In this document: in pieces, positions 42,084-49,618 of the stretch | Numbering within the stretch: position 1 is the first letter of the stretch | How the letters are laid out: every line of letters starts with the position of its first letter | Source: CAZEBW01 sp964510205 | GTDB taxonomy: Bacteria > Chloroflexota > Anaerolineae > VGOG01 | Reading direction: 5' to 3' | Length of the DNA stretch: 64,000 nucleotides | Assembly: GCA_964510205.1 (NCBI GenBank) | Contig: CAZEBW010000009.1 | Span: 1 to 64,000 of the forward strand | Position numbers and translations under genes: made by a program | Notes under the pieces: model-generated | The model's database searches: none | What the model was told of the DNA's origin: nothing | Seen by the model: the letters and a program-made list of their open reading frames with translations, nothing else

Positions 42084-42881
42084 CTACGGCTTCTGAGCCT
42101 CTTGCAGCCAACTATTCATATCACCGAAGTCGTACTGCTCCTCCAATCGCCAAGGGGCGAACTCCCCTGGTGGGGGCGATTCGTAGCCTCCGATCTTGCT
42201 GTGCCTCCACCCGAATCGGCTCCGCAGCTCGGCCGCGAACTCGGCGGTTTTGAAGGCGGCGATCATGGAGTCTATGACCGGGACGCCCAGCTCGTCCTGT
42301 AGCTCCTGGTAGAAGCCATAGGTGGCGGTGCAGCCCAGGATGATCACCTCAGCTCCGTCACGCTCCACGGCCTCGCGCCCGACCTGCCTGAATCGGCGAG
42401 CCGTCTCCTGCTCGTCCTGGTGAAACGCCAGCACGCCCAGATCCACCGACTTGAACGAGGCCAGTCGCTCCTTCATGCCATATCTGACCACGTTCTCCAT
42501 CATCTCCGGAATCCACTTCCTGCGGCCCACGATGATGGAGAACTTGTCGCCCAGGGTGGCGGCGAGGTGGACGGACGCTTCGCAGGGGGCGACGACGGCC
42601 ATGCGCTCGGCCACCTCGCGAGCCGCCTGCAGCCCCACATCGTAGAAGCAGCCGATGACCGCCGCATCGAAGCCCTGGCGCTCGGCCTCTTTGATGAGGT
42701 GCAGGATGTCCACCAGCACCAGCGCCTCGTAGTAGCGATATTCCAGGTGCTCCGGGCCCCGGGGCAGATGGACCATGGTCAACTCTGTCCCTTCCTGCTT
42801 ATTGCTCATCAAGAGCTGGAGCCCTTCTTCACCCATCAACTCGATTCCTACGGGGTCAATGTACAAGATTCTCTGTTTCAT
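42084..42881 (-). CDS. Aspartate/glutamate/hydantoin racemase family protein
   Basis: A 265-residue cofactor-independent racemase-fold protein with the paired cysteines expected of the family, in AAVIGCFYDVG and VIILGCTATYG. The layout fits hydantoin racemase (HyuE), which would feed the stereospecific hydantoinase encoded at 31-35 kb, but Asp/Glu-type or maleate-isomerase-like activity cannot be excluded. ATG 42881 has AAGGAGAG upstream. It stands between the transporter genes and the M24 peptidase on one strand. Confidence 0.82.
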   Translation of the reverse strand: MKQRILYIDPVGIELMGEEGLQLLMSNKQEGTELTMVHLPRGPEHLEYRYYEALVLVDILHLIKEAERQGFDAAVIGCFYDVGLQAAREVAERMAVVAPCEASVHLAATLGDKFSIIVGRRKWIPEMMENVVRYGMKERLASFKSVDLGVLAFHQDEQETARRFRQVGREAVERDGAEVIILGCTATYGFYQELQDELGVPVIDSMIAAFKTAEFAAELRSRFGWRHSKIGGYESPPPGEFAPWRLEEQYDFGDMNSWLQEAQKP

Positions 42882-42929
42882 GGCTCTCTCCTTAAATAAC
42901 CTCCACTATCGCTCTCCTGTAAAAGGACC

Positions 42930-43022
42930 AGGGAATCGGGGACTAGGGAATCAGGGAATCAGGATACTGATTTCTTGATCACTGATTTCCTGATCACTGG
43001 TTCCCTAATCACTGATCACTGC
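42930..43022. repeat. ATCAGG octamer array with inverted second half
   Basis: GGGAATCAG-type units, then TGATCAC/TGATTTCC-type units, as at 33213. The array encodes the last residues (VISD) and stop of oppF. Confidence 0.8.
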
Positions 43023-44009
43023 CTCTTCAGGCTGACCGTAAAGGTGGCAACGAACCGTATGCCCCTCCTCGATCTCGACCATCACCGGGTCCGCCTGGGA
43101 GCAGACATCCAGCCTGGCGGGGCAGCGGAGGTGGAAGCTGCAGCCGGGGGGGACGTTGACCGGGCTGGGAATCTCGCCGGTGGAGATGATCTTCTGCGGC
43201 TTGAGCTTCTCCTCCTCTTCTGAAACGACGGGAATGGAGGAAAGCAACATGCGCGTGTACGGATGGTAGGGATTGCGGAAGAACTCGGCCGCCTCGGCGA
43301 CCTCGCAGATCTTGCCCAGGTACATGATGGCCACCCGTGAGGCGACGTTGCGCATCAGGCTCAGATCGTGGGTGATGAACAGGTAAGAGAGATGAAATTC
43401 CTCCTGCAATTCCAACAGGATGTTGATGATCTTCGCTTGGACAGAGACGTCCAGAGCGGAGGTCGGCTCATCGAGGATGACGAAGGTGGGATCGGTGGCT
43501 AGGGCCCGGGCGATGGCCACCGCCTGCTTTTCGCCCCCGCCCAGCGCCTGGGGATACCTGTGCATGTAATCCAGCGGCAGCTCCACTATTTCCATCAAGC
43601 GGGCAATCTGCTCCGACCGATTCTCGTCCCGGCGGTGAATCTTGAGCGGCAACTCCAGAATCTGCTTGACGCTGCGCCTCGGATTCAGAGACGAGCCCGG
43701 ATCCTGGAAGACGATCTGGATCTCTTTCTTGAGAGCCAGTGACCGCGCCTTGTTGCCAGCGAACAGGTCTTGCCCTCGGAAACAGATGCTGCCTTCGGTG
43801 GGCCGATACATGCCGATGGTCGTGTAAGCGACGGTACTCTTGCCGGAGCCCGACTCCCCCACCAGGCCAAAGGTCTCGCCCTCTCGCACAGTGAAGGAGA
43901 CGCCATCCACCGCCCTAACGCTGATGGGCTCGCGTCTCAGAATATCTTTGTACCCGATGACAAAGTGCTTTTTCAGATCAGTCACGGTCAGAATCTCAGT
44001 CGCGTTCAT
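43005..44009 (-). CDS. oppF: Oligopeptide ABC transporter ATP-binding protein F
   Basis: A 334-residue ATPase of the Opp/Dpp family: Walker A GLVGESGSGKST, signature ALGGGEKQAVAIARAL (LSGGQ replaced by LGGGE), Walker B FVILDEPTSALD, and the C-terminal oligopeptide-transporter extension with Cys-rich PPGCSFHLRCPARLDVC. ATG 44009 overlaps the oppD stop as ATGA. Its last residues come from a repeat array. It powers import with OppD. Confidence 0.94.
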   Translation of the reverse strand: MNATEILTVTDLKKHFVIGYKDILRREPISVRAVDGVSFTVREGETFGLVGESGSGKSTVAYTTIGMYRPTEGSICFRGQDLFAGNKARSLALKKEIQIVFQDPGSSLNPRRSVKQILELPLKIHRRDENRSEQIARLMEIVELPLDYMHRYPQALGGGEKQAVAIARALATDPTFVILDEPTSALDVSVQAKIINILLELQEEFHLSYLFITHDLSLMRNVASRVAIMYLGKICEVAEAAEFFRNPYHPYTRMLLSSIPVVSEEEEKLKPQKIISTGEIPSPVNVPPGCSFHLRCPARLDVCSQADPVMVEIEEGHTVRCHLYGQPEEAVISD

Positions 44010-44998
44010 TTTCCACCACCCCGATAGAGGAAACAAGCGACCTCGTGGTTGTCATTTATCTCGTAAAAAGAGGGCTTCTCCTGCCGGCAGATGTCCATAG
44101 CCTGGGGGCAACGCGGATGGAAGCGGCAGCCAGCCGGCGGACTGGCGTAATCAGGAATCCGCCCCGCGATGCCATCGGCGATGCCGCCGCCGGTCAGCCT
44201 GGGGACGGCGTCCATCAGCCCGTGGGTGTAAGGATGCAGCGGGTTGGCGAACAGCTCCGTGGTGTCGGCCACTTCAATCATCCTGCCGGCGTACATGACG
44301 TAGACCCGGTCGGTCGTCTCCCGCACCACCCCCAGGGTGTGCGTAATGTGGATGACCGAGACGTTCTTCTCCTCCACCAAGCGATGCAGCAGCCGCAGAA
44401 TCTGATCCTCAATGGTGACATCCAGGGAGGTGCCTGGCTCGTCGGCGATGAGCAGCTCGCGGCTGGCCACCAGGGCCATGGCGATGCAGACCCGCTGGCG
44501 CATCCCGCCGCTGAGCTGGATGGGGTAGCTATCCAGCATCCGTTCCGGGTCGGGCAGAGCCACCTCTCTCAAGGGGATGATGGCCTGCTCGCGGATCTCC
44601 TGTTTGGATAGCTTCTTCCCTTCCATGGAGTACTTGACCACGGCCTCCAGTTGTTGGCCGATGGTGAACACCGGATTGAGAGCCGCCGTCGGGTCCTGGA
44701 AGATCATGGAGATGCCCTCACTTCGCACCTTCCGCAGCGCGTTGCTTCCCATCTTGAGGACATCCTGCCCCTTGAAGTAGATCTCTCCGCTGGGGATGCG
44801 GGCCGGCGGCATGGGCAAAATGCGTAAAATAGACTTCATGGTCGTCGTCTTGCCACAACCGGTCTCGCCCACCAGGCCCACCTTCTCCCCGCCGTGGACG
44901 GTGAAATTCACCCCGTCCAGGACGCGAAGTGTGCCTCCGTAGACGCCGAAATGAACGTGTAGGTCTTTGATTTCCAATAGAGGGCGCTGGGTGCTCAT
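44006..44998 (-). CDS. oppD: Oligopeptide ABC transporter ATP-binding protein D
   Basis: A 330-residue partner ATPase: Walker A GLVGETGCGKTT, signature QLSGGMRQRVCIAMAL, Walker B LLIADEPGTSLDVT, and the C-terminal PPAGCRFHPRCPQAMDIC extension. Walker B carries Gly in place of the usual Thr (DEPGTSLD against DEPTTALD). ATG 44998 is 1 nt after the oppC stop. The frame also runs upstream into oppC, which I exclude. Confidence 0.94.
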   Translation of the reverse strand: MSTQRPLLEIKDLHVHFGVYGGTLRVLDGVNFTVHGGEKVGLVGETGCGKTTTMKSILRILPMPPARIPSGEIYFKGQDVLKMGSNALRKVRSEGISMIFQDPTAALNPVFTIGQQLEAVVKYSMEGKKLSKQEIREQAIIPLREVALPDPERMLDSYPIQLSGGMRQRVCIAMALVASRELLIADEPGTSLDVTIEDQILRLLHRLVEEKNVSVIHITHTLGVVRETTDRVYVMYAGRMIEVADTTELFANPLHPYTHGLMDAVPRLTGGGIADGIAGRIPDYASPPAGCRFHPRCPQAMDICRQEKPSFYEINDNHEVACFLYRGGGK

Positions 44999-44999
44999 C

Positions 45000-45902
45000 T
45001 CAGACCTCCTCGGCGGCGAACACGTCGCGCAGACCATCGCCCAACAGGTTGAAGCCCAGGACGACGGCCACGATAGCCAGGGCCGGAAAGACCGAAATCC
45101 ACCACTGGTCCGGCAGGTATCTGGCGCCATCGGCGACCATGGTCCCCAGGCCAGGCTTCGGAGGCTGCACGCCCAGGCCGACGAAGCTGAGCGAGGAGCC
45201 GATGAGAATAACCCATCCCATATCGAGGCTCATCTTGGTGAAAATGGGCGAGATGCAATTGGGCAAGATTTCTCTGAAAATGATGTGGGCTTTGCTGGCC
45301 CCGATGGCCTCGGCTGAGTTGACAAAGAACTCATTCCGCAGCGTGGAGGCCAGCCCATAGACCAGACGCGTATACCAGGGCCACCACATCAGCGAGACCG
45401 CTATCATGGCATTGAACAGATTTGGGGTGAGAACAGAGGCAATGGCCAGCGCCAAGACCAGCGGAGGCACCGCCAGGAAAATGTCGGTGATGCGCATGAT
45501 CACCGTGTTCAGCCAGGTGCCCTGGCTGTATCCAGCGATCAGTCCCAGGGTCACTCCCGGCGGCACCACCAGGGCCAGAACAACCACCCCCATCACCAGC
45601 GAGAAACGGAAGCCGAAGAAAATGCGGCTGAGAATATCACGACCCATGACATCGGTGCCGAACAGGTATTGCCGCGAGGGAGGGCGGCTGGCGTTGGCGA
45701 AGTCAACAAACTTGCCAGCGTGCCTTGGGTAGGGAGCAACCAGCGGCGCGAAAACGGCCAGAAAGATGACCAGTGAGACAGTGAGCAGCCCGACGATGGA
45801 CATCGGGTTACGCGAAAACTTATACCAACTGCGGCCAAAATTCTCCCTGGCGACCGCCGTTCTGCCCCTGGCCGGAGCCAAAGGCCTCGTTTGTATGGTC
45901 AT
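45000..45902 (-). CDS. oppC: Oligopeptide ABC transporter permease C
   Basis: A 300-residue permease with an N-terminal helix (IVGLLTVSLVIFLAVFAPLVAPYP), the HPFGTD-like YLFGTDVMGRDILSRIFFG, and the EAA-loop region (NSAEAIGASKAHIIFREILPN) that contacts the ATPases. ATG 45902 follows GGGGGG. It lies 1 nt after the oppB stop. Confidence 0.94.
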   Translation of the reverse strand: MTIQTRPLAPARGRTAVARENFGRSWYKFSRNPMSIVGLLTVSLVIFLAVFAPLVAPYPRHAGKFVDFANASRPPSRQYLFGTDVMGRDILSRIFFGFRFSLVMGVVVLALVVPPGVTLGLIAGYSQGTWLNTVIMRITDIFLAVPPLVLALAIASVLTPNLFNAMIAVSLMWWPWYTRLVYGLASTLRNEFFVNSAEAIGASKAHIIFREILPNCISPIFTKMSLDMGWVILIGSSLSFVGLGVQPPKPGLGTMVADGARYLPDQWWISVFPALAIVAVVLGFNLLGDGLRDVFAAEEV

Positions 45903-45903
45903 A

Positions 45904-46932
45904 TCATTCCCCCCTTCCTGGCGCCAAGCGGATCCTGGGATCGAGTTGAGCGACGACGAGATCAACCAAGATGTTGACCACGATGAAGACCACACCGAGG
46001 ATCATGATCACGGCGGCGATGGCGTTCAAGTCCTTGCGCAACATGGCGTTGATGCCGTAACGAGAACTCCCCGGCCAGTTGAAGATCAACTCAACCAGGA
46101 AGGCGCTGCTCATCGTACCGGCGAAGTCGAGGCCCAAGATCGAGACAGTCGGGATCAGAGAAGGCTTGAGCAGAAACTTCCGCATGATCACCTTCTCTGG
46201 GATGCCCAGCGAGCGCTCGGAGGCGATGTAGTCCTTGGTCAGATTGTCGGACATGGTGGCGCGGGTGATGCGGGCCTCCTGAGCCAATCCGCCCATGGCC
46301 AGGGCGATGCCGGGCAAGACCAGGTGTTTCAAAGCATCGAAGAACGTGGCCAGGTTGCCCGCCAGCAGGGAGTCTATGGTCATGAGGCCGGTCACCACGG
46401 GCGGACGCGCGACTCCGGGGCTGAGCCTGCCCATGGTCGGCATCCACTCCAAGATCATGCCGAACAGGAGGAGAAAGAGAGTGGCGAAGACGAAAGAGGG
46501 CGTCACCACCCCCAGGTAGGAGACGACGCGAAGGACATTATCAATCCATTTGTCCTTATGCTGGGCAGAGATCGTCCCCAGCAAGATGCCTCCTGCGCCC
46601 ATGATGATGCCAGCGAAAAAGGTCAACTCCAGCGTGGCCGGGAAGAACTCTTTGATATCCTCGGCCACCGGACGCCGTGTCACCAGCGAGATGCCAAAAT
46701 CGCCATGCAGCGCATCGCGCAGCCAGTAGTAGTACTGGGCGTAAAGCGGCTCATTCAGGTGCATCTGTTCGCGCAAGTTGTCCACCACCCACTGCGGCGC
46801 CCTGGCGCCCACAGCCATCCGCGCCGGATCGCCGGGCATAATGCGGGAGATGCCAAAGATCACGATGGACAGACCCAGCAGGACAAAGATGGAATGGACA
46901 ACGCGACGAACAAGGAAAGTAGTGAGTCTCAT
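45904..46932 (-). CDS. oppB: Oligopeptide ABC transporter permease B
   Basis: A 342-residue permease starting MRLTTFLVRRVVHSIFVLLG, a standard OppB/DppB N-terminus, with GDPARMA and DFGISLVTRRPV. The EAA loop is KDYIASERSLGIPEKVIMRKF. ATG 46932 has GAGGAG 6 nt upstream; further in-frame Met codons upstream belong to palindromic leader DNA. It is separated from the binding-protein gene by about 310 bp of palindromes. Confidence 0.94.
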   Translation of the reverse strand: MRLTTFLVRRVVHSIFVLLGLSIVIFGISRIMPGDPARMAVGARAPQWVVDNLREQMHLNEPLYAQYYYWLRDALHGDFGISLVTRRPVAEDIKEFFPATLELTFFAGIIMGAGGILLGTISAQHKDKWIDNVLRVVSYLGVVTPSFVFATLFLLLFGMILEWMPTMGRLSPGVARPPVVTGLMTIDSLLAGNLATFFDALKHLVLPGIALAMGGLAQEARITRATMSDNLTKDYIASERSLGIPEKVIMRKFLLKPSLIPTVSILGLDFAGTMSSAFLVELIFNWPGSSRYGINAMLRKDLNAIAAVIMILGVVFIVVNILVDLVVAQLDPRIRLAPGRGE

Positions 46933-46994
46933 CTTTATCTCCTCAAAGTATGAAGCCATGCCGTCTCGGTAGATCCAGAGTTCAAGCTCCAAGC

Positions 46995-47032
46995 GGACGA
47001 CAGTCCGCATCTTCTTCGCTGGACTGTCGTCC
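46995..47032. repeat. Perfect 12-bp inverted repeat upstream of oppB
   Basis: GGACGACAGTCC (46995-47006) and GGACTGTCGTCC (47021-47032), loop 14 nt. Confidence 0.8.
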
Positions 47033-47081
47033 AGCGAGAGCAGAATTGGACCCACCGAGTCTAGCGAAGTAAGCTGGCGGA

Positions 47082-47229
47082 GAGCTAAGGGAACGTTGGG
47101 GTCGAGGCTTCAGCCGGCAGAAAAGGACAGATTCCGGGCTGACGCCAATGAGCTTCGGGCGCAGCCGTACTCAATGGAAGCCCCTGAGGGGCCGAGCGAG
47201 GTCCCTCAGGGGCTCGACAACGTTAGCTC
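47082..47229. repeat. Nested palindrome between the binding-protein and permease genes
   Basis: Outer arms GAGCTA..AACGTTG..TCGAG and CTCGACAACGTTAGCTC enclose a perfect 12-bp hairpin (AGCCCCTGAGGG 47179-47190, CCCTCAGGGGCT 47203-47214). It could lower transcription of the permease genes relative to the binding protein, or be a small mobile repeat. Confidence 0.75.
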
Positions 47230-47243
47230 ACTGCAAGCACACC

Positions 47244-49118
47244 TTATGGGCCGGTAACTGCCACGGTGGGCGCGAAGAAGGTATAGCCCATCACAGGGAT
47301 GACCTCTCCGCGAGCCGCAGGCCAGTCCACATAGGCCGACTGGTAAGCGTGCTTCTGAACCTGGTCGTACAGGAAGAGAGACGGACAGAGGTCAACGATA
47401 ATATCCTGCAACTCTCTGTACTTGGCATACCTCTCTTCCGTGTCCACGGTGACCAGCGCATCGTCAATCATTTGGTCCAGCTCATCGTCCAGCAGCCACT
47501 CATTCTGCGACCAGGTAGCGGCGGCGTCAGAATGGTAGCGCACCTTCAGCAGGGAACCTGCTTCGGGGAAGTCAGCCGAGACGTAGATGGTCACGATGTG
47601 AGGGCTGAGATCCTGGCTGGCCATCTCCTCGACCACAGACAGCCACGGCGTGGCGACGACCTCTACATCAATACCGATCTCGGCCATGTTGGCCTGGAAG
47701 AGCAGGGCCCACTTCTCCTCGGCCGGCACCTCGGTGATCCAGTGGAGCTCCACCGGGTACTGATCGAGCTCGTCGGCGTACTTGGACTGAGCCAACTCCT
47801 CGCGCGCTTTGTCCAGGTCGCGCTCAAAGACGAAGACATCTGGGTTGTGACCGGCCGTGATGGCCGGGACCGGCCCCTGCGACTGCTGCGTTCCGGGCCA
47901 CTCCAGGCCGACGGCGGCCTCGTAGTCGAAGGCGTAGGCCATCGCCCGCCGGAAGTGGACATCGTCCGTGGGCGGCTTCCGGGTGTGGATCATGTAGTAG
48001 AACTCGGTGAGGACTGGGAAGGCGGCCACGTCTACCCCGTCCATTGACTCTAATGCCTCCAGCGCCTCGATGGTCTGCCACTGGTCGGTGATCTCCAGCT
48101 CCTGCCGTGACATCAGGGTCCGCACGGTGGCGGCCTCGGTGGTGGCAATGAAACGAACCTCGTCAGGCGCATTGGGGTCGAAGGTCCCAAACCAGTCGTC
48201 GTACTTCTCCATCAGGAGATACTCTTCCAGCGGGAATTCCTTCACCTTGTAAGGACCAGAGCCGGCGTCGTGGGTCAGCAGGTACTCCTTGCCGTAGTCT
48301 CCCTTGTCGCCGTAGGGTCCTGGGGTGACGATGTTGGCCATCACCTCCTGTTCGTCGGCAACGTACAGACGGATCAGGCTGATGAGGAACAGACCGCTCG
48401 GCTGGGTGAGCGTGAACTCGACCGTGTAATCGTCGAGGGCTGTCGCGCTCTCTACCGTTCCCAGGAACACGTAGGCCAGGCCCTCGCCGATCTCCAGGAT
48501 GCGGTTCATGCTGAAGGCCACGTCACTGGCGGTCAGCTCGCTCCCATTGTGGAACTTGACGCCCTCCCTCAGATGAAACGTCCAAGTAAGGCCGTCGTCG
48601 GAAACGTCCCAGCTCTCGGCTAGGTGGGGATCAACGCCTCCATCGGTGTTGGGGAAAACGAGGGAGTCATAGAGGTTGCACAGAGAAGACGTGCTGGAGA
48701 AGTCGGATCCCACCGCCGGGTCAATGTAAGTGGGCCAGGCGAAGGTAGCCCTGAGGCCCGTCCTCCCGGCCGTCGGGACGGCCTTGGCGATGGCCAGGTA
48801 CTTCTCTGCTTCCTCGGGTTTGGGGATGAGGAGCTTCCAGCCGGGATGGATCAGGCCGGGATCCTCGATCTGGGCGAAACTGGAATCTTGCTCATACTTG
48901 GCGTTGGTAGCGCCGACGATGACCCAATAGGCTGGACCGGTGCCCAGGTACTTCTCCGCCAGGGTCCAGAGGTTGTCCCCCAGCTTGACCGTGTAGGTCA
49001 GCTCTTCTTCCTGAGCGAGCGGAGCAGCGCCGACCGTGCCCACCCCCAGGGGCAGCAGCATCGCAAGCACCAGTAACAGATTAAGGCCAACTCGTTGGCA
49101 CAGCGTCTTGCTAGACAT
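47244..49118 (-). CDS. LysM-domain peptide-binding protein (SBP family 5)
   Basis: A 624-residue exported binding protein for the Opp transporter. Residues 1-32 form a signal peptide without lipobox. Residues about 40-98 form a LysM domain (YTVKLGDNLWTLAEKYLG ... HPGWKLLIPKP), and from about 120 on the SBP_bac_5 fold is clear (WDVSDDGLTWTFHLREGVKF, GSGPYKVKEF). A LysM in place of a lipid anchor suggests retention on peptidoglycan. ATG 49118 has GGAGGAGG. A consensus promoter lies 180 bp upstream. It is the first gene of the opp operon. Confidence 0.92.
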   Translation of the reverse strand: MSSKTLCQRVGLNLLLVLAMLLPLGVGTVGAAPLAQEEELTYTVKLGDNLWTLAEKYLGTGPAYWVIVGATNAKYEQDSSFAQIEDPGLIHPGWKLLIPKPEEAEKYLAIAKAVPTAGRTGLRATFAWPTYIDPAVGSDFSSTSSLCNLYDSLVFPNTDGGVDPHLAESWDVSDDGLTWTFHLREGVKFHNGSELTASDVAFSMNRILEIGEGLAYVFLGTVESATALDDYTVEFTLTQPSGLFLISLIRLYVADEQEVMANIVTPGPYGDKGDYGKEYLLTHDAGSGPYKVKEFPLEEYLLMEKYDDWFGTFDPNAPDEVRFIATTEAATVRTLMSRQELEITDQWQTIEALEALESMDGVDVAAFPVLTEFYYMIHTRKPPTDDVHFRRAMAYAFDYEAAVGLEWPGTQQSQGPVPAITAGHNPDVFVFERDLDKAREELAQSKYADELDQYPVELHWITEVPAEEKWALLFQANMAEIGIDVEVVATPWLSVVEEMASQDLSPHIVTIYVSADFPEAGSLLKVRYHSDAAATWSQNEWLLDDELDQMIDDALVTVDTEERYAKYRELQDIIVDLCPSLFLYDQVQKHAYQSAYVDWPAARGEVIPVMGYTFFAPTVAVTGP

Positions 49119-49299
49119 TGATTGCCTCCTCCTTATCTATGCTTCTATCACGAACGCGGGAACCAGATGTTTTTGTGCGATAGACGTCCCTCCTTTCAGT
49201 GCACACGCTGCACCGGGATGGGGTAGGCGAAACTTGGGGAATTGGTAAAGAGGAGTGAGTAGACGAGAGAACTCCGATGGTGCGTGGTCTCCATGTATA

Positions 49300-49328
49300 G
49301 ATTATATCACCACTTTGTCTCCCTGTCA
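49300..49328 (-). promoter_or_regulatory. Consensus promoter of the opp operon
   Basis: Minus strand TTGACA (49328-49323), 17 bp and TATAAT (49305-49300), both consensus hexamers. It leaves a leader of about 175 nt. Confidence 0.88.
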
Positions 49329-49375
49329 AAAGCAGGCTAGGAACTCGGCTGGCAGCAATTTTCCGAGGCGAGTTT

Positions 49376-49404
49376 CTTGCGTTTTTGTCATGCGTGTACT
49401 ATAC
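49376..49404 (+). promoter_or_regulatory. Promoter of the lipase-like gene
   Basis: TTGCGT (49376-49381), 17 bp and TATACT (49399-49404). It leaves a leader of about 205 nt that contains the structured region 49474-49569. Confidence 0.65.
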
Positions 49405-49473
49405 TATTCCTCAATGGGAACCAATCACACCCCGCATACGTCTTATACGTTAGCAGGCAGATTGGCCCTCGGT

Positions 49474-49569
49474 CGCGGGAAGTCCTCCTCCACGACCTCG
49501 GCTGATACAGAAAATCCGTTGAAACGGATTCAGAACGAATGCGATTTATCGCATTTTATGTCTCAGCCG
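49474..49569 (+). promoter_or_regulatory. Structured leader: three-way junction
   Basis: The outer stem CGGCTGA (49499-49505) / TCAGCCG (49563-49569) encloses two perfect hairpins, AATCCGTT/AACGGATT (49513-49530) and ATGCGAT/ATCGCAT (49539-49554). It is preceded by the shared word CGCGGGAAGTCCTCCT. It may be a cis-acting RNA or a repeat. The loops of only 2 nt argue partly for a DNA element. Confidence 0.55.
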
Positions 49570-49618
49570 GGCAATTCATTGCTCGGCTCTACGGGGGGAC
49601 CCCCCAGGAGGATTCGGA

